DNA of 64,000 nucleotides from Plasmopara viticola (GCA_001695595.3 MBPM02000003.1:2294001-2358000), one strand, 5' to 3'. Numbered from the stretch's first letter, positions 11,589 through 22,374 are shown. Notes: generated by a model from the sequence alone, not told the origin. A program made the numbers and translations.

Positions 11589-11803
11589 GTTTAAATATGC
11601 TTGACGCTTTGTGCGGACACAAACCAGTTTGGTTGCGCTACAAAAAAAGCTACCGCGAACTGTAGGATTGTCGGTTACTGAAAAGTCGAGAGGGTATCTA
11701 GCTTCTCTTTTATGGTGTAGAGGGCATACACTACCAGCACAAAAATTGGGCGAGTAAAACGCGACCCAATATTACACATGGTCACTGTCACCTGACGGCT
11801 CGA

Positions 11804-11875
11804 AGCGCGAGACCGGGATTGAACCAGTGACCATTCGAGCTGCAATCGAACGCTCTACCACTGAGCTACCCGCGC
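11804..11875 (-). tRNA. tRNA-Cys(GCA), copy 42
   Basis: Unit starts at 11741. Flank GTTCAAATACG. Six-A run. Confidence 0.95.
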
Positions 11876-12089
11876 GTTCAAATACGCTTGACGCTTTGTG
11901 CGGACACAAACAAGTTTGGTTGCGCTACAAAAAAGCTACCGCGAACTGTAGGATTGTCGGTTACTGAAAAGTCGAGAGGGTATCTAGCTTCTCTTTTAAA
12001 GTGTAGACAGCATACACTACCAGCACAAAAATTGGGCGAGTAAAACGCGACCCAATATTACACATGAGCACCGTCACCTGACGGCTCGA

Positions 12090-12161
12090 AGCGCGAGACC
12101 GGGATTGAACCAGTGACCATTCGAGCTGCAATCGAACGCTCTACCACTGAGCTACCCGCGC
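12090..12161 (-). tRNA. tRNA-Cys(GCA), copy 43
   Basis: Unit starts at 12027. Trailer ATGAGCACCG. Confidence 0.95.
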
Positions 12162-12376
12162 GTTCAAATATGCTTGACGCTTTGTGCGGACACAAACAAG
12201 TTTGGTTGCGCTACAAAAAAAGCTACCGCGAACTGTAGGATTGTCGGTTACTGAAAAGTCGAGAGGGTATCTAGCTTCTCTTTTAAAGTGTAGACAGCAT
12301 ACACTACCAGCACAAAAATTGGGCGAGTAAAACGCGACCCAATATTACACATGAGCACCGTCACCTGACGGCTCGA

Positions 12377-12448
12377 AGCGCGAGACCGGGATTGAACCAG
12401 TGACCATTCGAGCTGCAATCGAACGCTCTACCACTGAGCTACCCGCGC
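12377..12448 (-). tRNA. tRNA-Cys(GCA), copy 44
   Basis: Unit starts at 12314. Trailer ATGAGCACCG. Flank GTTCAAATACG. Confidence 0.95.
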
Positions 12449-12663
12449 GTTCAAATACGCTTGACGCTTTGTGCGGACACAAACCAGTTTGGTTGCGCTA
12501 CAAAAAAAGCTACCGCGAACTGTAGGATTGTCGGTTACTGAAAAGTCGAGAGGGTATCTAGCTTCTCTTTTATGGTGTAGAGGGCATACACTACCAGCAC
12601 AAAAATTGGGCGAGTAAAACGCGACCCAATATTACACATGGTCACTGTCACCTGACGGCTCGA

Positions 12664-12735
12664 AGCGCGAGACCGGGATTGAACCAGTGACCATTCGAGC
12701 TGCAATCGAACGCTCTACCACTGAGCTACCCGCGC
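12664..12735 (-). tRNA. tRNA-Cys(GCA), copy 45
   Basis: Unit starts at 12601. Flank GTTCAAATACG. Variable site GAAGTGTAGACAGC. Confidence 0.95.
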
Positions 12736-12948
12736 GTTCAAATACGCTTGACGCTTTGTGCGGACACAAACAAGTTTGGTTGCGCTACAAAAAAGCTACC
12801 GCGAACTGTAGGATTGTCGGTTACTGAAAAGTCGAGAGGGTATCTAGCTTCTCTTTTGAAGTGTAGACAGCATACACTACCAGCACAAAAATTGGGCGAG
12901 TAAAACGCGACCCAATATTACACATGGCACTGTCACCTGACGGCTCGA

Positions 12949-13020
12949 AGCGCGAGACCGGGATTGAACCAGTGACCATTCGAGCTGCAATCGAACGCTC
13001 TACCACTGAGCTACCCGCGC
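12949..13020 (-). tRNA. tRNA-Cys(GCA), copy 46
   Basis: Unit starts at 12887. Trailer ATGGCACTG. The A-run is interrupted by a T at about 13077. Confidence 0.95.
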
Positions 13021-13236
13021 GTTCAAATACGCTTGACGCTTTGTGCGGACACAAACCAGTTTGGTTGCGCTACAAATAAAGCTACCGCGAACTGTAGGAT
13101 TGTCGGTTACTGAAAAGTCGAGAGGGTATCTAGCTTCTCTTTTGAAGTGTAGACAGCATACACTACCAGCAAAAACCTATAAGCGAGTATAACACGATAC
13201 GATGATTCACATGTGCAATGTCACATGACGGCTCGA

Positions 13237-13308
13237 AGCGCGAGACCGGGATTGAACCAGTGACCATTCGAGCTGCAATCGAACGCTCTACCACTGAGCT
13301 ACCCGCGC
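13237..13308 (-). tRNA. tRNA-Cys(GCA), copy 47, next to retroelement 1
   Basis: The 72-nt gene is unchanged, but its trailer is diverged (an AACCTATAAGCGAG-type spacer). Its normal 5' flank has been replaced by retroelement 1, which begins at 13309. The tRNA (minus) and the element (plus) therefore point away from each other with no bases between them. Confidence 0.93.
13293..13308. repeat. left target-site copy of retroelement 1
   Basis: ACTGAGCTACCCGCGC equals tRNA-Cys nt 16 back to nt 1. It recurs after the element at 22072-22087. Confidence 0.85.
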
Positions 13309-13406
13309 ACTTCTCAATTTGCCGGCAACCCCACAAGTCGACTCTTCAGAAGGACCCAACCCTCACCCTCTTTCCCAGCCATCTTTTTGCTCTCTAACCA
13401 GTACAG

Positions 13407-16104
13407 ATGGAAAATCAAGCCGCAGGAAGTCTTGCAACCCCCCTTCCCTACGCCTCCTCGCCATCTGCTGTCCAGTCGCCACGCGACGCAGCCGGATCTT
13501 CGCCTGTCTCTGCATCAAGAATCCAGTCGGCACCCAGCAATTTGAGTACCTCGGGAAGTCCATCTCCCTCGGACTCTCCAACTGGCTCTGATTCCTCTGA
13601 TGACGCCTCGCCAGCCACCCATCCAGCTGCGCCACCGTCGCCTCTCGTACCTTTGTCGCCCCCCTCGTCCGCGCCCTCCGAGCCGCCTGCACCCGCGCTT
13701 AAAGACTCGGAAGACGAGCCGATGGATGCCCCTCCGATTTCTGTTACAAACGTCGCTGCTGCTGCCGTGTCTGCTGTTGTTCTTTCACCCGCCAACGCCG
13801 TCGACTCCAGCACGACTATGATCGCAGATCACGATGACGAGCCGATGGAGTTACCTTTAACTGTTAAAGCGTTGACTACACCTATCGACAAGCGTCCAAC
13901 GATGGCCGCACTGCTGCGAGAGCAGGAGACCATCCGTCGCGACAAAGCCAAAGTCGAAGCGAATAGAAGCCGCATCGAGACGCCAAAACCGCTCGCGTGT
14001 GACATCGAGTCGATCGAGCGCCAGTACATTCATCGCCTCGCAGATGGACCACGCGCGGCCGTACGCATTGCCTCGCGCGCGTTACGACATGGTCATTGAC
14101 ACGGGTCGCACTTTCGCGAAGACTCCGCTACAGAAGATCATGGCGTCGCTGGCTGGTTCGCACCACGGTAACGACGCGCTTGAGAACCTTTACAGCGAGC
14201 ATGCGATCGGCCAAGTGTCAAAGCTCCCTGGCGGTAATTTTACGCGTAAAGATCAAGACAAAGGAAGCATGCCTCAAGCTTGAGCCCACAAAAGTGAACA
14301 TCTTGGGCGGTGTCTTCTTGTTCAAGGAGTTCGACGTCCTCGCAGGCAAGTACTTCCTCGAAATTTCCAACGTCGATTCGGACACTAACACGGACGCGAT
14401 CCTGCATCGGCTCTTCATCCTTGGGTGCAAGCCGATCTATGACACGTTCCGCGAGGTAAATATGGCTACCGGCATCACTTCGGCGACGTGGCGAGTGTAC
14501 TTCCTCTCGAACACGTGTCCGCTTCAGCTGATGGTGAACGGCTCGGTATGTGACCAGATCCTGTTCGACAACAAGCTGCACCCAGCTCACGGCAAGAGCG
14601 CACCGTTTCAGTTCGAGCGTCTACCGTATGGTTATCGCTCGCTTCACGGCATCGACCTGCCCACATGCGACTAAGTCTTCCCGCGTCCAGACCCTCCGGC
14701 CGAGTCGCCGTCGTCGTCGTCACAGGCGTCGAAGCAACCCAAGAAGCATCAACAAGCTATGCCAACGATCCCTACGCAAGCGGCGGCGAACGGCAAGCGA
14801 ATGACCTCGCTGCAGAAGGTAGTTGAGGAGTCCAAGAATCGCAATGGGAAGCTCCAAAGCGGAGCTCCGCATGGCTCGCCTCCTGGCATCAACCAGCTAG
14901 CGAAGATCCCAAGCACCCAAGACGGCGCTCTGTCGATCTCAACGTTCGAAGGATCCAACGGAAAAATTTCTTCCCCCGGCAGTCCTAACGGCAAGACGAA
15001 AGCTCCGATCTTACTCTTGATGAATGGCAGCAACGCGGACGTATTCTCGACGGTCCAGAATAAAAAGCGGCGTAGACGCAGTGACATCGACTTCACTGCT
15101 TTGCTCACGAAGCAGCAACCGCAGCCCCTCGATGGCGTCGCCACTGCAAACTACTTCGAAGCACTACAGTCTATGGAAGTCGATTTCGTGGTCAAAAACG
15201 CCACCGCGAACAAGAAGCACGGTGTGCGCAAGCAGGTCGTGCCGACCAATGTGAAGCGTCCCGAGGCGCTGACGACCGCAGCGGAGTCGGCATTCTTCGT
15301 TGAGAAGCACCACACAAGGATCAAGAAGGCAGCTAAGGCGTCGCCGATACTTGAGGTGACCGAGTCGATGATCAACGATGAGAATACAGCACTGCTCAAC
15401 ATTCTCCCGGACGGTCTCACAGAAGCAGACGCAAAGGTTCCCAGTATGGTGAAGCTCATCGAGAACGCGACAAACCCCGACCACATCGTGAAGTCGGCCG
15501 CTGCTTGTCCGCTCGCGTTCAACAGCGCGCTATCGCTCGCGATGGATGGTGACGGCAACTCGATCGAGGAGCTCGACCAGCTTCACGCGATTAACCGCGT
15601 GTTGTGCGCGACGTATCCTGACGAAAACACAACATTTGTGACGAAGTGGAAGCGCGTCATGGGAATGTCGATGTTGCCGAAGCGTCAAGACATCTTCAAG
15701 GAGTGTGCCAAGTGGTGGACCCACACAGACGCGATCACAGAGCTGTCGCGCGCGTCCAAGGCGCTCGGCATGTTTGAGCTCGCACTCATGTCGATCGCAC
15801 CGACGCTGTTTAAGAACGACCATTGGGTCCAGTACGTTACGGTCCAGCCGGTTGAGTGGATCCCGGCGCACCACATGCGTTTCCTGCACCCAAACACGCT
15901 GCTGCGACTGCTGCGGTTAGACCTTGGCTCACACTGCTGCAGCAGTGGCGTGAGGTACAGTGGCAGGGTCACTTGCTCGACGACCTAGAGGCGCTGCGAA
16001 AGCTCGACGGTTACTACCCGGTCGACTCGTCGGTGCTGAAGGTCTGCGTGGATGCTGACGGCCACGCAATGACGGTAGCGCGAGGCTTGTCCACCCGTTG
16101 CTAA
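13407..16104 (+). pseudogene. retroelement 1 ORF1 (nucleic-acid-binding-type protein), broken
   Basis: The start ATG at 13407 lies 98 bp into the element and is matched by the same M-E-N start in element 2. The first ~150 residues are rich in Ser, Pro and Ala. A block with IETPKPLACDIESIERQY follows. Next comes a conserved core with NILGGVF, EISNVDSDT, TSATWRVYF and NGSVCDQILFDNKLHPAHGK, which looks like an RNA-binding alpha/beta fold (inference). A basic KKRRRRSDIDF stretch then leads into a long C-terminal domain ending in VQWQGHLLDDLEALRKL. Breaks relative to element 2 are frameshifts near 14030, 14245 and 15925 and a TAA at 14672-14674. The probable job is binding element RNA in an RNP. 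The domain family is not identified with certainty. Confidence 0.75.
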
Positions 16105-16147
16105 AGTTGCCTCGGCTGCACAGCACGACTGGAATGCCGTCTCTCTG

Positions 16148-19100
16148 ATGACCGTGAACACCAACGGCATCAAGAAAAACGGACACCTTTTCATTGACAA
16201 CCTCCTCTCAAAGCATTCGGTGTCGTGCGTCCAAGAAACCAAGTTTGGCGACGCACAACACCTCTCAACCTTCAATTTCCACCTCGAGTCGGGCTTCACG
16301 CACAAAATCTTCGTAAATGACCCAAACGCGTTGCTGGATCGACCCACGCGCGGTCGATGCAATGGAGTCCTGACGCTGTTACGCTCCGATTTCCCCGGCT
16401 TCGACACGGCTGCTGGGATATCGCGCCTTTCAGTGTCAGGGAGGTACCTCGTCGTGAAAGTGACGGTCGAGCCTGCTCCCGTCTACATTCACAACGTGTA
16501 CGCGCCAGTTGATCGCCAAGAGAAGCAACAATTCTTCATGAGTTTGTCGACCGATGAATTTGAGGATGACGCGACGCACTTAGTGCTCGGGGACCTGAAC
16601 ACACCGCTTGATCCGCGACTAGACTGCTCTACGCCCGATCTGCGCTACGACTCAAGTCGTTCCAGCTGTCTGAAGTGGCTTGCAAAGCTTGGGGTCGTCG
16701 ACGCCTGGCGGATCCACAATGACACTAAGCGCGTATTCACCGGTCCGCTTCCACGGAAGAACCGGCTGGACTACATCTTGATGTCGGAACGGTTCTGTGA
16801 CCGCTTCTACGACAAGTCCAAGTACTTCTTGCCCAAGCATGCCGGCGACCACCTTGCGCACAGCGTCTCGCTCCGCTCCAGCACGCAGCTTCACGGTCGC
16901 GGATACTGGAAGTTCCCACGATACCTGCTAGACTTCCCACAGGTCGTTTTGGCGATCCAGAAGGAAGCAGAGATAATACGTGATCAACTGCGCAGCGTGG
17001 GGAACCCGGGTAAGATCTGGGACCAGTGGAAGGCGAGCATCAAGAAGCAGCTACAAGACATGCAGAAGAAGCTCAGACAGCAGGACTCACAAGCCATCGA
17101 GGACTCCCGTGTCGCGCTGGACCAAGCTGCCGCGCGATTCCGCGTGTCGTCGAGTGACATTGAGCGCGAGCTCTTCGACGAAGCGATGAGCAACTACAAG
17201 GAGACGGTGATGCGGACGAGTCAGTACAATCAAGACACTGCGTTCGACTTCCAGGCCGCCAACTCCGAGAGGTCCACGAAGCACTTCTTCCGTCCGCTGG
17301 AGACGAGCTTGCGACGAGTCTCGATCGAGGAAGTTGTGACACCAAGTGGAAGTGTCTCGACGAATCCGCACGAGATATCGCTCCGCTTCCTGGAGCACTA
17401 AGGGTTTGAAATGGGAGATCTTGACAGCCCTGGAGGACGAGATCATCTACCCAATGACGCCATGCAGCGCAAGCTTCTCGACTCAGTCTCGTGCTTTGTC
17501 GCGGACTCTGACCGCGAGATGCTCGACGCTGAGTTGACAGCAGCAGACCTCGCAGGTGCGATCAAGCATATGAAGGCGACGTTATCGCCGGGAATGGATG
17601 GCTTGACCGCTGGTTTCTACCAGGTGGCGCCCGACGTGTTTGGCGAGTGCTTGGCGATTGTGTTCTCAGACCGACTCCGACGCGGTGAGCTCCTGGCGTC
17701 TCAGCGCAAGTCGGCCGTCGTGATACTCCACAAAAAGGGCTCACGCGCCGAGCCTAGCAATTACCGGCCGATTGCGCTCATACCAGTCGATGTGAAGGTG
17801 CTTTCGAAAGCGCTTACGTTTCGGCTACAGGGCGTAATCCTTGATTTGATCCATCCGGACCAGAAGGGATTTGTCAAAGGCCGCTCGATCCATCACCACG
17901 TGCGCTTCCTATCCGACCTACAAGATCTCGTCACAAACCGTGACGAAGAGGCATACGCGCTATTCTTGGACTTTCAGAAGGCCTTCGACCGCGTCAACTG
18001 GGACTACATGTTCCGGCTGCTTAAGCGCATGGGCTTTGGACAGAGCTTCATCAAGTGAATCCGGCTGTTGTACACGAACCCCCAAGCGCACTTGCTGATC
18101 AACGGCAACGTCCAGCCAGCATTACATCCGACACGCGGCGTGAAGCAAGGCGATCCGCTCTCGGCGCTACTCTTCGTGCTCACGATCGAGCCGCTCGGGA
18201 ATATGCTACGCGCGCACGAGGAACACGGCCTGTGCCTAAACGCAGACCACACGGTGACAAGTGTATTTTTCGCGGACGACTCGACGCTTCTCGCCAGCTC
18301 AATCTTGAACCTCCAGGAGCAACTTGCGTCCGTGGACGAGTATTGCCAAGGCTCTGGTGCAAAATTCAACTTGTCCAAGTCTGTGCTGCTGGCGCTGAAG
18401 TATGCCCTGCGATGCCTGGCGTCCATGTTCTCGCGCGCACGGACACGGTCAAATACTTGGGCATTCCATTCGGACAAGCGCCTCTAGACAACATGATCAT
18501 CGAGTTTCTTGATCAGCGCTTTTACGACGGCTTTAAGGCTTGGTACCGACGCGCGCGCACGCTTCGTGGTCGATTTCTAGTAGCACAGACGATGGTGCTC
18601 TCGCGCCTTTGGCACTACACACAGCATGTAGCAATTCCACAGACAGTTGTGCGACGCTGGCAGTCGATGCTCAACCGCTTCGTCTTATGCCGCAAGCACG
18701 ACCGCGATGCAAAGCATGTACAGCTCATCCCGAGTGAGTTCTTGCACCAGCGGCGCAGTGACGGTGGATTGGGAATTTCAAGACTCGACGCGCAACTTAG
18801 GTGTCAGCGTCTCGCACTACTGCTGCAGTTCATGCACGCGGCGAGTGCGACCCATGTGAGGAACTGGGCAACTGTGAGCGTTGAGTTACTGACATCCGTG
18901 ATGCCTTGCTACGGCAGATGCACCGCGCTGGATTTCCTTATAATCTCTCCGCTTCGACACGGCAAGCTCATCGGATGGAGTCAAGTGTCAATATGGTGGA
19001 GAGCAACGCGGACGTGGTGGTACAAGTCGCGCTGGGAGATTACGTGGCGCGGCCTGCCTCGGAACGATCGCGCAATGTATGGTCTAAATCAGCCGATCTG

Positions 19101-20223
19101 GTTCCATGCAGACGCAGAGCTGCACTATGAGAAGGCCATGCGGACAGCAACAACAGAAGCACATCGACGATGTCTAGGCATGGTTCCCGCGCCACAGCGC
19201 AGCTTTCGTCTGCATGTCTCGCGTGTGTTTAATCTGCGGTCGCTTGCCGACTTCCGACTCGAGAATGAGGCGTGGCCGACCTGTGTAGACTTCGTCCAAC
19301 GCCACATCGACTTCACATTTGTACCGGTTCTGCCGGGTGTACAAGCAAAGTGGCTACGTGCACTGTATGGCGAGGCAACGCAGATTGTGGATCGACTTGG
19401 TGCACTGCAGCTGGTGCGAAACTCGTCAAACACCAGCTCCCAGCGTCTACTCCCGCACTTGGGATGTACGAGTGGCACGAGGAAGTGCTTGATCCCGGCA
19501 ATCCCGAGATCGGCGCTTCTGGAAGTCATCCGGACACCCAAGCTGCCGAGCAAGCCACATCCAATGACCATTTTCTCTTAGCGTGTCAACGAACACCGAA
19601 TCAAAGCATTCGTCAAACACGGCAGGAGACTGAGTAAGATCTTGCTGTCGGTCTTCGACGACTTGCAGTTTCGACTCGCGTTTCGGCTGCTTCCCGTGCG
19701 CTCACGCTTATGGTTCCTGGAACCATCACGTCCGGGCATCCGCATCTGTGTGCGCGATAGCTGCGAAGCAATCGAGACGGAACAACACCTGATCTTCGAC
19801 TGCATGCCCGCATCGCAGTTGTGGCGGCAGGTCTTGATACTCGTCTCGCCTTTCTTCGTCTCTCGCTCCGGCTGGCTTGACATCGCTCTCGGGAACAAGC
19901 TGCGCGTCCACGAAGACTGGGACGAGTGCGCTGACGTGGTGCACGACGTGTGGCACGTTCTCCGAGCTGCGACGCTACACACGATTTGGACGGATCGCAA
20001 CAGGTGTCTGTTCGACGGAAGACAGCCGACACCAGTAGCTCCGGCGCTCGCGGTGATCTTCTCGACGTTCTGTGCGCACGTTCGGTTCTTCCAACGGCGG
20101 TTGTACGATCGGGAAGAGAGTCGCGGGCTACAACGAGTGATCGAAGCGATGAAGACTCATTCGGCATTCGGTGACTTTGCAGACCGGCAACCGAACATCA
20201 CCAGTGTTAAGTCAAGTTTATGA
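16148..20223 (+). pseudogene. retroelement 1 ORF2: AP endonuclease + reverse transcriptase + CCHC, broken
   Basis: ATG at 16148 lies 43 bp after the ORF1 stop. Endonuclease motifs by residue are NTNG (4-7), QETK (29-32), NVYAPVD (116-122), GDLNTPLD (148-155), RLDYIL (206-211) and GDHLAHS (233-239). The RT has SPGMDGLTAGFY (about 17588), NYRPIALIPVD, IHPDQKGFVKGRS, FLDFQKAFDRVNW, RGVKQGDPLSALLF (about 18137) and the catalytic FADD at 18269-18280. A C-x4-C-x7-H-x4-C knuckle lies at about 19747-19803. Such enzymes nick the target and copy element RNA there. This copy has stops at 17399-17401 and 18056-18058 (both at Trp sites by comparison with element 2 and the RT family), a frameshift near 18400 and a stop at 19579-19581. 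No RNase H domain was seen. Confidence 0.88.
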
Positions 20224-20353
20224 CCGATGTCCTCCGATCGAGAATATTGAGTCTACCTTATGCTGTTTGAGAGTTATTAATTTCCGCCACAGACCGCCAC
20301 ATGTCCAAGCGTCTCATTTCCGAATTTTTCCGCACCTGCACAAGCGAACCAAG

Positions 20354-21691
20354 ATGTCCCCTCAGCACCTCCACGCCTTCGGCCCCGTCGACTTTACCCA
20401 AGCCGCCTTAACCGGCTCGAAGCCTGACTTGCACCCGAAAGGGGGACGGGGGGCATGAGCCCAGAGGAAAGCCAGGCAGAGAACTCGGACAAGAGCGGTG
20501 AGGGTAGGGTTGAGAAACCGATCGATGAGGAGGGGCTGGTCGACGACACCATGGATGGGCCGTCCGACGTGCCACCAGCCTCACAGTGCGGCGAAGAAGA
20601 TGGCGAAGGAGACGACGATGGTGCAAGCAATAACAACAGCAACAGCGACGACGGCAACAGCGACGACGGTATCGACGACAGGCCTGTCATCCTGACTCCA
20701 GCATCCTCGTTTTCCCCGACTCCTGCTCTCGACCTTGCTGCGACAACAACTGTGTGCGGCTACACGCTCCGCAAGCGCACAGCCGACCAACTCGAAGCTA
20801 TGCGCCCAGTCAAGCGCACTCGGCGATCCAAGCCCAGCATTGAGGTCGGCGAGATTGACTGCATCGACAACCGACGAGAGGTGTCCAGCGGCTTCGAGTA
20901 TCGAGTGACTTGGAGCGACGGCGCCGACCCGATCTGGCTGCCACGAGACCAGCTGATCGAAGACGGCAATACCAACCTGGTCGAGATGCTCGACTCGTAT
21001 CTCGAGCGGTATCCCAACCGGAAGGTGATGTTCCAAGCATTCATCAGCCGCAACGCTCGAGCATTCGCAGCTGTCGCTGACAATGAAGACAAATCCTGCG
21101 TGCCACATGCCTTTCAGATGGCGCTAGCTGCTTGGCTACCAAGAACAGAGCGCTTTTCTCCCGGCAATCTGGTCGGAGTACCTGACAGACGCGCTTGCTG
21201 CGAAGGTCCAGCTACAACAAGGCTTCCACAAAACAAGCGAGATCCTGCGCTACTGCGCCAAGGGCGTCACCAAGTGCGGGATTAAGCTCGACCTCAAGAC
21301 ACTCCGGGTCAACCTCTTTGACGGCGATGGTGCGGGCCCCATGGCTTTCGCGACTCGAGTCCTCCCAAACGAGCAAGGCGTGCGAGTGCTGAAGCCGGGA
21401 GTATACATCGTCGGTGCATTCAAGCGGAGCATGCGTGCTCATTGCTTCGCGATGGGAGTGACAGACGACGAAGACATCATCGTGCGCGAAGACGGCATTG
21501 ACTCCGGCATCGGCGACCAGACATGGCTGCGCATGATCAAGTTCATCTGCAGGGTGAAGGTGACGAAAAAAAAAAAGAAAACTCTGACGAGTGATCCGAC
21601 CTCTGTACACCTGGAGCCGTTTTGTCTTTGCCTCTTAAGGTACAGTGTACCCGGGAGACTGGACAGAAGGGACTCCGCCAATGGGACTTAG
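20354..21691 (+). pseudogene. retroelement 1 ORF3: chromodomain + putative papain-like protease, sense strand, broken
   Basis: The conserved start MSPQH lies at 20354. A frame change near 20455 joins it to a 276-codon frame beginning MSPEESQAEN. Counting from 20455, residues 50-75 are an acidic Asp/Gly/Asn tract. Residues 103-125 are basic (RKR, KRTRRSK). Residues 132-184 fit a chromodomain (GFEYRVTWSDG, IWLPRDQL, LVEMLDSYLERY). EDKSCVPHAF follows, with a candidate nucleophile Cys at 215. After a second frameshift (~21130) the sequence GVYIVGAFKR then RAHCFAM (His codon near 21440) resembles the His half of a Cys protease. A chromodomain would suggest binding to modified histones. The protease call rests on Cys and His placement only. 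There is an A11 run inside the frame at about 21565. Confidence 0.6.
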
Positions 21692-21799
21692 TGTACGCGC
21701 GGAGGATCTTTCTCACCCTCTCCAAGTTTGTTCGGCTAGGGTTGTGAAACCCATATCGGCCATTCTACGTTATGGAGTGAGCGATCCGGAATCAAATGC

Positions 21800-21872
21800 T
21801 GTACGTTGTGGGGTTTGAACCCACGACCTCCCGCTTGGAAAGCGAGTGCTCTACCGTTTGAGCCAGCTGATC
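21800..21872 (-). pseudogene. tRNA-Gly(UCC)-like sequence in element 1 tail
   Basis: On the minus strand the D stem is GCUC/GAGC. The anticodon stem CUCGC/GCGGG surrounds loop UUUCCAA (anticodon UCC). The T stem is GUGGG/CCCAC with loop UUCAAAC. Box A- and box B-like sequences are present. The acceptor halves GAUCAGC and AACGUAC do not pair, so it is a tRNA pseudogene or the head of a tRNA-derived SINE. Confidence 0.6.
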
Positions 21873-22071
21873 TTAAATTTTTGGCATAACAACCTCCACC
21901 AAGAAACATCGACAACAAAACATCTGTTCAGGTAAGATTCAAGGAGCGTCGCGTACATAAAAGGTACAACTCGCAAAATGTGTAAATTAGTATTTATATC
22001 AGTAAGATTAGTCAGTTACCGGTAGATTGAGAAGCAACTCAGTATATTTTAACGTAATAGACAAACTCTTA

Positions 22072-22087
22072 ACTGAGCAACCCGCGC
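22072..22087. repeat. right target-site copy of retroelement 1
   Basis: ACTGAGCAACCCGCGC differs by one base from the left copy at 13293-13308 (T to A at 22079). It is followed by the normal array flank GTTCAAATATGC. Confidence 0.85.
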
Positions 22088-22302
22088 GTTCAAATATGCT
22101 TGACGCTTTGTGCGGACACAAACCAGTTTGGTTGCGCTACAAAAAAAGCTACCGCGAACTGTAGGATTGTCGGTTACTGAAAAGTCAAGATGGTATCTAG
22201 CTTCTCTTTTAAAGTGTAGAGGGCATACACTACCAGCACAAAAATTGGGCGAGTAAAACGCGACCCAATATTACACATGGTCACTGTCACCTGACGGCTC
22301 GA

Positions 22303-22374
22303 AGCGCGACACCGGGATTGAACCAGTGACCATTCGAGCTGCAATCGAACGCTCTACCACTGAGCTACCCGCGC
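22303..22374 (-). tRNA. tRNA-Cys(GCA), acceptor-stem variant
   Basis: It matches the array tRNA except that nt 66 is G (C in the others), giving a G-G mismatch with nt 7. The anticodon, D and T arms and U73 are intact. Whether it works is uncertain. Confidence 0.7.

Larger units (their letters stand above)
1..13308 (-). repeat. tandem array of ~287-bp tRNA-Cys units (47 tRNA copies in window)
   Basis: The unit runs from an A-run through a 63-bp spacer, a minus-strand 72-nt tRNA gene and a ~152-bp upstream spacer. The period is 287 bp in most units and 283-286 bp where a small variable site is shortened. The array starts mid-unit at base 1, so it continues to the left. It stops at 13308, where retroelement 1 begins. 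The variable spots are the site around GTGTAGAGGG, the T/C in the 5' flank, GGTCACTG versus GGCACTG or GAGCACCG, and six versus seven A residues. On the tRNA strand the first T4 run lies 44 nt past the tRNA end and a T5 run follows, which fits Pol III termination. The short ORFs across the array are by-products of the repeat. Confidence 0.97.
13309..22071 (+). mobile_element. non-LTR retrotransposon, element 1 (8.8 kb, tRNA-Cys-targeted)
   Basis: The 5' end starts ACTTCTCAATTTGCC directly after the tRNA-Cys gene. The 3' end is AT-rich and ends TAGACAAACTCTTA. No LTRs are present. The order is ORF1, ORF2 (AP-type endonuclease, reverse transcriptase, CCHC), then ORF3 (chromodomain plus putative protease), all sense. 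It interrupts the array, since array-type units resume at 22088. The endonuclease and RT motifs place it with the L1/Tx1 superfamily, where target-specific members are known. All three ORFs are broken, so this copy is dead. Confidence 0.9.

Noticed and set aside
4746..13054. Repeated 60-112 codon open frames on both strands within the tRNA array
   Set aside because: They recur with the unit, read across the tRNA gene and spacer, mostly lack ATG starts, and appear only where a spacer indel removes a stop.
1..13308. CRISPR-like array
   Set aside because: The whole 287-bp unit repeats, there are no unique spacers between short repeats, and the genome is eukaryotic.
13319..13821. Overlapping long frames on both strands at the start of element 1
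   Set aside because: They are shadows of the GC-rich, low-complexity N-terminus of ORF1. Only the frame starting at 13407 is conserved in element 2.
19613..20167. 184-codon minus-strand frame, Arg/Ser-rich
   Set aside because: It is antisense to the ORF2 C-terminus with the CCHC knuckle, which aligns with element 2 on the plus strand.
20581..21108. 175-codon minus-strand frame in element 1 ORF3
   Set aside because: It is a shadow of the chromodomain frame. Its Val/Ala runs mirror the Asn/Asp codons of the sense acidic tract.
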